Assembly (NCBI GenBank): GCA_050486545.1
Contig: JBJHDM010000008.1
Coordinates: forward strand, 1 to 64,000
Reading direction: 5' to 3'
Length of the DNA: 64,000 nucleotides
Source of the DNA: DAOMNN01 sp050486545
GTDB lineage: Bacteria > Pseudomonadota > Gammaproteobacteria > Burkholderiales > Rhodocyclaceae
The notes under the pieces were generated by a model, which did not search any database, was not told where the DNA came from, and saw nothing but the letters and a program-made list of their open reading frames with translations. The position numbers were made by a program, and so were the translations under genes. Position 1 is the stretch's first letter. Each line of letters opens with the position of its first letter. This document shows, in pieces, positions 15,405-24,953 of this stretch.

Positions 15405-16295
15405 GTGTCCAAGAAGCCAGAGACCAGCGCTGTTCGGCGCATATACGAGTTCATCAAATCCAACCACAAAGAGCACAGCGTTCAAATGATGTGCCGCTTG
15501 CTAGATGTTGCGCCGAGCGGCTACTACGCGTGGCTCAGCAAACCAGTCTCTGAGCGGGCTCGCCATGACAGGCGCTTGCTCGGCCTGATCCGAGCGTCGT
15601 TCAATGCGAGCCAAGGTGTATACGGTGCGCCACGCGTCTTTCTCGACCTTCGAGAGGCCGGTGAAACGTGCAGCAAACATCGTGTCGCTCGGCTGATGAA
15701 AGAGAACGGCATGCGCGCCAAAGGCGGCTACCGGACCCGTCGTTACGTCGCTGGTGGCAAGTCAGCTGAGCTGATCCCGAACCTCGTTAAGCGCAATTTT
15801 GACGTCTCACAGCCCAACCGAATCTGGGTCACCGACATCACGTATGTCCGGACCTGGGAGGGCTGGCTCTACTTGGCCGTCGTACTGGACCTGTTCTCGC
15901 GCAAAGTCATCGGGTGGGCCACCCGCCAATCCATCCATCGAGAACTAGTCATGGACGCCCTCCTGATCGCCGTGCGTCAGCGCGAGCCAGACGGCACAAT
16001 CGTGCACTCCGACCAAGGCTCTCAATACGGCAGCGACGACTGGCGCCGTTTCTGCCGGTCGAACGGTCTCCGGCCCAGCATGAGTCGGCGAGGCAACTGC
16101 TGGGACAACGCCGTCGCTGAGTCCTTCTTCTCAAGCCTGAAGAAGGAGCGCATCAAGAAGCGCATCTACAACACCCGCCAGCAAGCGACCGATGATATCG
16201 CGGAATACATCGATGGCTTCTACAATCGAACCCGAAGACACAAGCATTTGTCGGGCGTCAGCCCAGAGCAATTTGAAGCCGCAGCAACACGCTAG
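15405..16295 (+). CDS. IS3-family transposase OrfB (DDE, rve domain)
   Basis: The 296-residue protein has the OrfB layout: an N-terminal HTH_21-like region (RRIYEFIKSNHKEHSV, LLDVAPSGYYAWL), the YGAPRVFLDLREAG segment, and an rve integrase core. The catalytic triad is visible as WVTDITYV (first Asp), HSDQGSQYGS (second Asp) and GNCWDNAVAESFFSSLKKE (Glu). The frame is intact from ATG to TAG. In IS3 elements the active transposase is an OrfAB fusion made by frameshifting, and OrfA supplies the DNA-binding helices. With orfA missing, this protein is probably unable to move the element on its own. Confidence 0.92.
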   Translation: MSKKPETSAVRRIYEFIKSNHKEHSVQMMCRLLDVAPSGYYAWLSKPVSERARHDRRLLGLIRASFNASQGVYGAPRVFLDLREAGETCSKHRVARLMKENGMRAKGGYRTRRYVAGGKSAELIPNLVKRNFDVSQPNRIWVTDITYVRTWEGWLYLAVVLDLFSRKVIGWATRQSIHRELVMDALLIAVRQREPDGTIVHSDQGSQYGSDDWRRFCRSNGLRPSMSRRGNCWDNAVAESFFSSLKKERIKKRIYNTRQQATDDIAEYIDGFYNRTRRHKHLSGVSPEQFEAAATR

Positions 16296-16302
16296 CCGCT
16301 AG

Positions 16303-16328
16303 GTATCCACAGAATCCTGGGAACTCCA
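16303..16328 (-). repeat. Right terminal inverted repeat of the IS3-type element
   Basis: The end reads, on the minus strand, TGGAGTTCCCAGGATT followed by CTGTGGATAC. It pairs with the left end with three mismatches and defines the right boundary. Confidence 0.85.
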
Positions 16329-16638
16329 GTAGCCTGAACTGATAAGCGGTGGCTTCGCCCATGTTTTCGGGGCTACGACCACTGACCGGATGGTTGCGGC
16401 CGTTGGTCGCGAAGAAGCCCAATGGCCGGTCAGGCCGACTAGTCGCCGCCCCGAAACAACATCGCAACCATACTCCGCGAGCCATTTCGCTCACGGTCTT
16501 GTCAGACCGTAGCCCCACCGCAAACTGGGCAGCTCATCCAATCGAACCAGTTTTCGACTTTATTGCCGAGTTTTCGACTTTAATGACGAGTTTTCGACTT
16601 TATTTGTTCGGAACAACGGCAGGTGACCGACCGCAGCC
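16329..16638. other. Non-coding segment with probable mobile-element remnant
   Basis: This 310-base stretch between the IS3-type element and the glmS stop contains no supported gene. Its right part holds three direct repeats typical of IS21-like ends. A short hairpin GGTCT-TGTC-AGACC lies near 16495. The left part (16329-16540) has no recognised homology. Confidence 0.5.
16549..16602. repeat. Three 14-base direct repeats with 20-base period (IS21-type end)
   Basis: AGTTTTCGACTTTA occurs at 16549-16562, 16569-16582 and 16589-16602, each pair separated by six bases. Multiple terminal direct repeats that bind the transposase are characteristic of IS21-family insertion sequences, and versions containing TAAAGTCGAAAAC occur in that family. 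No istA or istB coding sequence remains next to them, so this looks like a solitary end left after deletion. Confidence 0.6.
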
Positions 16639-18465
<1,827 letters not shown>

Positions 18466-18511
18466 GGTCGGATTCTCCCTGTGGTTCCGTACGTCGCCGC
18501 GCGCAGCGACG

Positions 18512-19870
18512 CTAGGCTTTCTTGACCGGCCGTTTCCAGCCGGGAATGGTGACCTGCTTCGCCCGCGACACGGTGAGCTGTCCGGCCGGCGCGTCCCGGG
18601 TCAGCGTCGTTCCAGCCGCTAGCGTCGCCCCCTGCCCCACCCGCACCGGGGCGACGAGCTGGGTGTCCGAGCCGATGAAAACGTCGTCCTCGATGACCGT
18701 GCGATGCTTGTTGACGCCGTCGTAGTTGCAGGTGATCGTGCCGGCACCGACGTTCACCCGCCGGCCGATGTCGGTATCGCCAACGTAGGCGAGATGGTTG
18801 GCCTTGGAGTGGTCGGCGATGCGGCTGTTCTTGACCTCGACGAAGTTGCCGATGTGGACGTCGCGCCCGAGCTCGGTACCGGGCCGCGTGCGCGCGTACG
18901 GGCCGATGACGCAGTCCGCACCGGTCGAGGTGCTCTCGAGGTGCGAGAACGGCGCGATGCGCGTGCCCGCACCGACGACCACGTCGCGCAGTACGCAGTT
19001 CGTGCCGACGCGCACGCCGTCGCCCAGTTCGACGCGGCCCTCGAACACGCAATTGACGTCGATCTCGACATCCCGCCCGCAGACCAGTTCGCCGCGCACG
19101 TCGAGGCGGGCCGGGTCGATCACCGTCACGCCGTCTTCCATTAGGCGCTGTGCGGTGTTGCGCTGGTGGATGCGTTCGAGTTCGGCCAGTTGCGCCTTGC
19201 TGTTGACGCCGAGAATCTCCCACTGCGCGTCGGGCGCGACGGTGACGACCTCGACGCCGTCTGCAACCGCCAGCGCGATGATGTCGGTCAGGTAGTACTC
19301 GCCCTGGGCATTGTCGTTGCCCACGCGTCCGAGCCAGTCGCGCAACCGGGCCACGGGGGCGACGAGGATGCCGGTGTTGATCTCGCGCACGCCCAGTTCG
19401 GCAGGGGTGGCGTCCTTCTGCTCGACGATGCGGGTCACCCGGCCGTCGGTATCGCGCAGGATGCGTCCGTATCCGGCGGGGTCGTCGAGTTCGACCGTGA
19501 GCAGGGCGAGCCGGCCGTCCCCGCTGGCCTGCTGCAGGCGCTGCAGCGTCGCCAGCCCGATCAGGGGCACGTCGCCATAGAGCACCAGTGCCGATTCGCC
19601 GTCGTCCAGCGCCGGCAAGGCCTGCTGGACCGCGTGGCCGGTGCCGAGCTGCGGGGCCTGCAAGGCCCAGTCCAGGTCGCTCGCGTCGAAGCGCTTGCGT
19701 ACGGCCTCGGCGCCGTGGCCGTGCACGATGCAGATGCGCCCGGCCCCGAGAGCCCGCGCCGCACGCACGACATGATCGAGCATCGGCCGGCCGGCGAGCG
19801 GCTGAAGGACCTTGGGCAGATCCGATCGCATTCGGGTGCCCTTTCCGGCCGCGAGAATCACCACCTGCAT
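18512..19870 (-). CDS. glmU: Bifunctional GlmU: GlcN-1-P acetyltransferase / GlcNAc-1-P uridylyltransferase
   Basis: The 452-residue enzyme catalyses the last two steps to UDP-GlcNAc. The N-terminal pyrophosphorylase domain has LAAGKGTRMRSDLPKVL and QLGTGHAVQQALP. The C-terminal part is a left-handed beta-helix of hexapeptide repeats (VGTNCVLRDVVVGAGTRIAP) with the acetyltransferase segment HLAYVGDTDIGRRVNVGAGT. The start MQVVILAAGKG is chosen because GGAG precedes it by 5 bases; a 15-residue longer frame begins at 19915 without homology. It precedes glmS on the same strand and is divergent from the MaoC-Pta gene. Confidence 0.97.
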   Translation of the reverse strand: MQVVILAAGKGTRMRSDLPKVLQPLAGRPMLDHVVRAARALGAGRICIVHGHGAEAVRKRFDASDLDWALQAPQLGTGHAVQQALPALDDGESALVLYGDVPLIGLATLQRLQQASGDGRLALLTVELDDPAGYGRILRDTDGRVTRIVEQKDATPAELGVREINTGILVAPVARLRDWLGRVGNDNAQGEYYLTDIIALAVADGVEVVTVAPDAQWEILGVNSKAQLAELERIHQRNTAQRLMEDGVTVIDPARLDVRGELVCGRDVEIDVNCVFEGRVELGDGVRVGTNCVLRDVVVGAGTRIAPFSHLESTSTGADCVIGPYARTRPGTELGRDVHIGNFVEVKNSRIADHSKANHLAYVGDTDIGRRVNVGAGTITCNYDGVNKHRTVIEDDVFIGSDTQLVAPVRVGQGATLAAGTTLTRDAPAGQLTVSRAKQVTIPGWKRPVKKA

Positions 19871-20058
19871 GCTTGCTCCGACGTGTTTCGGTACGCGGCC
19901 GATTCTACCATGCACCCCCGCACGCCACGGCCAGCGGAATGGCCCGAACGGTCGATGACGCGGTGATGCTGCAATGCGTCGGTGCAGGCGCGCCGGACAT
20001 CATCGGGCAACAGGGACCGGGGTAGAATGCCGTTGTTGCAACGCAAAGCGAGCCAGTC

Positions 20059-21468
20059 GTGAAGAAGATCACCGAGTTCATCCAGAACCGCACCTATGAC
20101 GAGATCCAGGTCGGCGATCATGCGCAGCTCGTGCGCACGCTGCGTCCGGACGACATCCACCTGTTCGCGGTGATGTCCGGCGACGTCAATCCGACCCACG
20201 TCGATGCCGAGTTCGCGCGCTCCAGCCAGTTCCGCGAGGTCGTCGGCCACAGCATGTGGGGCAGCACGCTGATCTCGTCGGTGCTGGGCACCGAGTTTCC
20301 CGGCCCCGGTACGGTCTATGTGTCCCAGAGCCTGAATTTCTGGCGCCCGGTCACGATCGGCGACACGATCACGATCACGGTGACCTGCCAGCGCAAGCAT
20401 GATCACAATCATCACATCGTGTTCGACTGCCTGGCCGTCAACCAGGACGGGCTCAAGGTCATCGACGGTGTGGCCGAGGTGCAGGCCCCGACCGAGAAGG
20501 TCAAGCGCCCGCGCGTCCACTTGCCTGAAGTAACGATCTCGGATCGCGAACTGCGCTATCGCCACCTGCTGTCGATCGCTTCGGACCTGTCGCCCATCCC
20601 GATCGCGGTGGCGCATCCTTGCGACGGCGAATCGCTGCGCGGTCCGATCCAGGCCGCCGAGGCCGGACTGGTCGAGCCGGTCCTGGTCGGCCCCGAGGCA
20701 AAGATCCGGGCGGTGGCCGAGGAGCATGACATCGACCTGCACGGCTTCCGGATCGTCGACGTACCGCACAGTCACGCGGCGGCCGACGCGGCGGTTGCCT
20801 TGTGTCGCGACGGCACCGTCGAGGCGCTGATGAAGGGCTCGCTGCACACCGACGAACTGATGGGCGCGGTGGTGTCGCGTTCCGGAGGCTTGCGTACCGA
20901 GCGGCGGATCAGCCACGTGTTCCTGGCCGACGTGCCGACCTATCCACATCCGCTGATGATCACCGACGCGGCGATCAACATCGAACCAAGCCTGGAGATC
21001 AAGGTCGACATCGTGCAGAACGCGATCGACCTGGCACACATCCTGGGGCTTGCCGAACCCAAGGTGGCGATCCTCTCCGCGGTCGAGACCGTCACTTCCA
21101 AGCTGCGCTCCACGATCGACGCGGCGTGCCTGTGCAAGATGGCCGATCGAGGGCAGATCCGCGGTGGCCTGCTCGACGGTCCGCTCGCCTTCGACAATGC
21201 GATCTCGCTGCTGGCGGCGAAGAGCAAGGGCATCCGCTCGGCCGTCGCGGGCAATGCGGACATCCTCGTCGTACCCGATCTCGAGTCCGGGAACATGATG
21301 GCCAAGCAGCTCGAATACCTGGGCAATGCGCTGATGGCCGGCGTGGTGCTCGGTGCGCGCGTGCCGATCGTGCTCACCAGCCGTGCCGACACCGCCGAGA
21401 CCCGCGCCGCCTCCTGCGCGGTCGCTCAGCTCATGGCCCATCGCAAGCGCGAGACCATGCGCCCATGA
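20059..21468 (+). CDS. Fused MaoC-type enoyl-CoA hydratase / phosphate acetyl(butyryl)transferase
   Basis: The 469-residue protein has two domains. Residues ~1-150 are a hot-dog-fold MaoC hydratase with the (R)-hydratase motif SGDVNPTHVDAEFA, whose Asp and His are catalytic. Residues ~165-469 are a phosphotransacylase (PTA_PTB) domain with PIAVAHPCDGESLRGPI, EALMKGSLHTDELMGAV, RISHVFLADVPTY and VVPDLESGNMMAKQL. The transferase half resembles phosphotransbutyrylase more than the long Pta of E. coli. The start is GTG with GCGAG upstream. The stop overlaps the ackA start as ATGA, so acyl-CoA to acyl phosphate to acyl acid plus ATP would be made by one operon. Confidence 0.9.
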   Translation: MKKITEFIQNRTYDEIQVGDHAQLVRTLRPDDIHLFAVMSGDVNPTHVDAEFARSSQFREVVGHSMWGSTLISSVLGTEFPGPGTVYVSQSLNFWRPVTIGDTITITVTCQRKHDHNHHIVFDCLAVNQDGLKVIDGVAEVQAPTEKVKRPRVHLPEVTISDRELRYRHLLSIASDLSPIPIAVAHPCDGESLRGPIQAAEAGLVEPVLVGPEAKIRAVAEEHDIDLHGFRIVDVPHSHAAADAAVALCRDGTVEALMKGSLHTDELMGAVVSRSGGLRTERRISHVFLADVPTYPHPLMITDAAINIEPSLEIKVDIVQNAIDLAHILGLAEPKVAILSAVETVTSKLRSTIDAACLCKMADRGQIRGGLLDGPLAFDNAISLLAAKSKGIRSAVAGNADILVVPDLESGNMMAKQLEYLGNALMAGVVLGARVPIVLTSRADTAETRAASCAVAQLMAHRKRETMRP

Positions 21469-22658
21469 GAGCCATCCTCGTCCTCAACGCCGGATCAAGC
21501 AGCCTGAAGTTCGCACTGTTCCCGATCGATCCGATACTGACCGAGACCCCGGCGCTGGCGGGACAGATCGAAGGCATTGGCGCCACCCCCGAGCTGAGTG
21601 CGCACACCGAGGACGGCCGGACCTTCCACGAACCGGTCGCGACCGGCGGCGAGCAGTCGGCGCAGCATCGCGACGCCCTCGCCCATCTGTTCGCCTGGCT
21701 TGCGGCGCACAACCCGCAGATGGAGATCGTCGCGGCCGGCCACCGCATCGTCCACGGTGGCGAATCCTACAGTGCCCCGGTGCGTATCGACGACCGTGTG
21801 CTGTCCGAACTCGACGAATTGGTGCCCCTGGCGCCGCTTCACCAGCCGCACAACCTGCGCGCGATCCGGGCGGTCGCCGCCCTGATGCCCGGGATCCCGC
21901 AGGTCGGCTGCTTCGATACGGCCTTCCACCGCACGCAACCCGCCATCGCCCAGGCCTACGCCCTGCCCCGGGCGCTGTCGGCCGAAGGCATCAAGCGCTA
22001 CGGCTTTCACGGCCTGTCCTACGACTTCGTCGCACGGCATCTTCCCGAGGTGGTCGGCGACCGTGCCGCAGGCGCGGTGGTCATCGCCCACTTGGGCAAC
22101 GGCGCCTCGATGTGTGCGCTGCGCGACGGGCGCTGCGTGGCGACGACGATGGGATTCACCGCCGTCGAAGGCCTGATGATGGGCACGCGCTGCGGCAGCC
22201 TCGATCCAGGCGTGCTGCTCTACCTCATGGACCGCAAGGGCATGGATGCTGCCGCCCTGACCCGGCTCGTATACAAGGAGTCCGGCCTGCTCGGCGTGTC
22301 CGGAATCAGCCAGGACATGCGTGCGCTGCTCGCCAGCGATGCCCCGGAAGCGGCGGAGGCGGTCGAACTGTTCTGCTACCGGATCGCGCGCGAACTCGGC
22401 TCGCTCGCGGCCGCGGCCGGAGGACTGGACGCGCTGGTCTTCACCGGAGGGATCGGCGAGCATGCCGCCCCCGTGCGCCGCCAGGTGTCCACGCTTTCGG
22501 AATGGCTCGGGGTCCGCATCGACGCCGCCCGCAACGCCGAACCGACGCGCGGGCCGCGCCGCATCGATGCCGACGACAGTCGTGTCGCGGTAGCGGTCGT
22601 CCCGACCAACGAGGAAGGCATGATCGCCCGCTATACGCGCGAACGGCTGACGTTGTGA
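21465..22658 (+). CDS. ackA: Acetate kinase (or short-chain acyl kinase)
   Basis: The 397-residue enzyme interconverts acyl phosphate + ADP and carboxylate + ATP. It shows the acetate kinase signatures LVLNAGSSSLKFALF at the N-terminus, GHRIVHGGE, FDTAFHRTQP, YGFHGLSYDFV, AHLGNGASMCAL, TTMGFTAVEGLMMGTRCGSL and FTGGIGEHAAPVRR. Length is standard (about 400). Translation is probably coupled to the upstream MaoC-Pta gene through an ATGA overlap. Because the partner is Ptb-like, propionate or butyrate cannot be excluded as substrate. A GC-rich hairpin (GCCGCC...GGCGGC) lies downstream near 22680 but lacks a T-tract. Confidence 0.95.
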   Translation: MRAILVLNAGSSSLKFALFPIDPILTETPALAGQIEGIGATPELSAHTEDGRTFHEPVATGGEQSAQHRDALAHLFAWLAAHNPQMEIVAAGHRIVHGGESYSAPVRIDDRVLSELDELVPLAPLHQPHNLRAIRAVAALMPGIPQVGCFDTAFHRTQPAIAQAYALPRALSAEGIKRYGFHGLSYDFVARHLPEVVGDRAAGAVVIAHLGNGASMCALRDGRCVATTMGFTAVEGLMMGTRCGSLDPGVLLYLMDRKGMDAAALTRLVYKESGLLGVSGISQDMRALLASDAPEAAEAVELFCYRIARELGSLAAAAGGLDALVFTGGIGEHAAPVRRQVSTLSEWLGVRIDAARNAEPTRGPRRIDADDSRVAVAVVPTNEEGMIARYTRERLTL

Positions 22659-22793
22659 TCGCCCGGCAGGGGTCCGCCGCCAAAGCGCCGGCGGCAGGAA
22701 CCCGGATGCTGCTCCTACGCAGGAAATAATCCCGCCGCGAACCGCGCACGCACGCGTTAGGATACGACTTTCGTACAACCGTCGCCCGCGCAG

Positions 22794-24902
22794 ATGGCAT
22801 CGGACCCGCACGCACCCCCCAAACCGGTCGGCACCTCGCAAGAAGCGCTGGGCGACGTTGCCCGCGAACGCGCCGAGAGCGAAACCCGGCTGCGGGCAAT
22901 GCTCGAGTCGGCGATCGATGCCGTCGTCTCGGTCGATTCGGACGGCTTGCTGATCGAGTTCAACCCGGCAGCCGAGCGTACGTTCGGGTGGCAACGTGCG
23001 GAGGTCCTCGGCAAACCGATGGCGGAATTGATCATTCCCGAACGCCACCGTGCCCACCACCATGCCGGCCTCGCGCGATTCCTGCTCACCCACGAAGCCA
23101 AGGTCCTGAACCGTCACATCGAAACCACGGCGCTGCGCCGCGATGGCACCGAGTTTCCGATTGAGCTGTCGATCACCACGGTGCGCGAGGGCGATCGCGA
23201 TCTGTTCACCGCCTATGTGCGCGACATCACCGAGCGTAAGCGCGCCGAGGACGAACTGCGCATTGCGGCGATCGCCTTCGAAGCGCAGGAGGGCATGTTC
23301 ATCACCAACGCAGCCGGGACGATCCTGCGCGTCAACAGCGCCTTCGTGCTCACCACCGGCTATCCGGCCGAAGAGGCAATCGGACAGACCGCTGCGCTCA
23401 TGAGTTCGGGACGCCACGACGCCAACTTCTACAAGGCCATGTGGGACACCCTGCTGGCCGACGGCTACTGGGAAGGTGAGATCTGGAACCGCCGCCGTAA
23501 CGGGGAAATCTATCCGGTATGGCTGACCATTACCGCGGTGTTCAACGAAGCGGGACAACTCACCCATTACGTATCCACCTTTTCGGACATCACCGCACGC
23601 AAGGCTGCAGAGGAAGAGATCAAGCACCTTGCGTTCTACGACGCACTCACCCACCTGCCCAACCGCCGACTGCTGCTCGATCGGCTCCGGCACGGCATCG
23701 CTGCGGCCGAGCGCAGCGGTCATCACGGCGCGCTGCTCTTCATCGATCTGGACGATTTCAAGACCCTCAACGACACGCTCGGACATCACACCGGCGACCA
23801 GTTGCTGCAGCAGGTCGCCAAACGGTTGAGCGATTCGGTACGCGGCGACGACACCGTGGCGCGCCTCGGGGGCGACGAGTTCGTCGTCATGCTCGAGAAC
23901 CTGGGAGAGCACGCGGAGGACGCCGCGACCCAGGCCGAGACGGTCGGCGAGAAGATCCTGCACGCATTGAACCGGCCCTACCGTCTCGGCGCGCGCGAGC
24001 ATCACAACACCCCCAGCATCGGAATCACCCTGTTCCACGGCGGCGACAACGCCATCGACGAGTTGCTCAAGCGGGCGGATCTTGCGATGTACCAGGCCAA
24101 GGCGGCCGGGCGCAACACCCTGCGCTTCTTCGACCCGGACATCCAGGCCGCGGTCGAGATGCGCTCGGCGATGGAAGCCGAACTGCGCAGAGCCTTGCGG
24201 CACAGCGAGTTCGAACTGCACTACCAGCCACAGGTCGACGTCCAGGGGCGGGCGATCGGAGCCGAGGCGCTGCTGCGCTGGCGCCACCCGCAGCGGGGAA
24301 TCGTCTCGCCCGGCGAGTTCATCCCCCTGGCCGAGGAGACCGGCCTGATCCTGCCGATCGGCCTGTGGGTGCTGCACACCGCCTGCGCCCGACTCGCCCG
24401 CTGGGCGGATCAACCCGAGACGGAATCGCTCAGGCTCGCGGTCAATGTCAGTGCCCGCCAGTTCCACCACCCGGATTTCGTCGATCAGGTCATGGCGGCC
24501 CTCGAATCGTCCGGCGCGAATCCGCAACGACTCAAGCTTGAGCTGACCGAAAGCCTCCTCATCGAAGAGATCGAGGACACCATCGCGAAGATGGACGCGC
24601 TGAAGGCTCAGGGGGTGAGCTTCGCGCTGGACGACTTCGGCACCGGCTATTCGTCGCTGACCTACCTGAAGCGGTTGCCGATCGATCAGCTCAAGATCGA
24701 TTATTCTTTCGTGCGCGACATCGTCACGGATGCCAACGATGCGGCGATCGCCCGGACCATCCTCGCGCTTGGCCAGAGCCTGGGGCTGGACGTGATTGCC
24801 GAGGGCGTGGAGACGACCGAACAGTTCGCCTTCCTCACCGAACACCGATGCCGGGCGTTCCAGGGCTACTTGTTCGGAAAGCCGGAACCCGTGGACGACT
24901 GA
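22794..24902 (+). CDS. PAS-PAS-GGDEF-EAL c-di-GMP turnover protein
   Basis: The 702-residue soluble protein contains two PAS domains (about residues 30-150, ending AYVRDITERKRAEDE, and 155-275, ending STFSDITARKAAEEE). A GGDEF domain has an intact site RLGGDEF at about 358-363 and an RxxD I-site RGDD. The EAL domain has AEALLRWRHPQRG (Glu near 491), LELTESLLIEEIEDT, LDDFGTGYSSLTYLKRL and DVIAEGVETTEQFAFL. All catalytic motifs of both domains look complete, so it may have both activities, with the balance set by the sensor domains. No obvious ribosome binding site precedes the ATG. A strong hairpin begins at its stop codon. Confidence 0.92.
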   Translation: MASDPHAPPKPVGTSQEALGDVARERAESETRLRAMLESAIDAVVSVDSDGLLIEFNPAAERTFGWQRAEVLGKPMAELIIPERHRAHHHAGLARFLLTHEAKVLNRHIETTALRRDGTEFPIELSITTVREGDRDLFTAYVRDITERKRAEDELRIAAIAFEAQEGMFITNAAGTILRVNSAFVLTTGYPAEEAIGQTAALMSSGRHDANFYKAMWDTLLADGYWEGEIWNRRRNGEIYPVWLTITAVFNEAGQLTHYVSTFSDITARKAAEEEIKHLAFYDALTHLPNRRLLLDRLRHGIAAAERSGHHGALLFIDLDDFKTLNDTLGHHTGDQLLQQVAKRLSDSVRGDDTVARLGGDEFVVMLENLGEHAEDAATQAETVGEKILHALNRPYRLGAREHHNTPSIGITLFHGGDNAIDELLKRADLAMYQAKAAGRNTLRFFDPDIQAAVEMRSAMEAELRRALRHSEFELHYQPQVDVQGRAIGAEALLRWRHPQRGIVSPGEFIPLAEETGLILPIGLWVLHTACARLARWADQPETESLRLAVNVSARQFHHPDFVDQVMAALESSGANPQRLKLELTESLLIEEIEDTIAKMDALKAQGVSFALDDFGTGYSSLTYLKRLPIDQLKIDYSFVRDIVTDANDAAIARTILALGQSLGLDVIAEGVETTEQFAFLTEHRCRAFQGYLFGKPEPVDD

Positions 24903-24928
24903 GCGGGCACGCGGCCCGCTCTGGTCTT
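24901..24928. terminator. Perfect 8-bp hairpin between converging genes
   Basis: GAGCGGGC (24901-24908) and GCCCGCTC (24914-24921) pair perfectly around a 5-base loop, starting within the stop codon of the PAS-GGDEF-EAL gene. A weak T-containing stretch (TGGTCTTC) follows. It lies between this gene and convergent gltD and could act in either direction. Confidence 0.5.
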
Positions 24929-24953
24929 CACCCTCACGGGGGGCGGCACTGCG

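Larger units (their letters stand above)
15344..16328 (+). mobile_element. IS3-family-type insertion sequence, 985 bp, lacking orfA
   Basis: Both ends carry inverted repeats beginning TGGAGTTCCCAGGATT. Inside is an orfB-type DDE transposase gene with only 60 bases between the left end and its ATG. Complete IS3-family elements are about 1.2-1.5 kb and have orfA before orfB, so an internal deletion of orfA is inferred. No target-site duplication is seen: the bases flanking the left end are AGC and those flanking the right end are GTA. The left end interrupts the GGDEF-EAL gene, while the right end abuts unrelated sequence, suggesting deletion or recombination after insertion. Confidence 0.85.

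Noticed and set aside
18466..18511. glmS ribozyme upstream of glmS
   Set aside because: The gap to glmU is only 46 bases and the ribozyme core is not present.
21495..24845. An 1116-codon open frame antisense to ackA and the PAS-GGDEF-EAL gene
   Set aside because: It spans two convincing genes on the other strand and has no recognisable domain; it is a codon-bias shadow.
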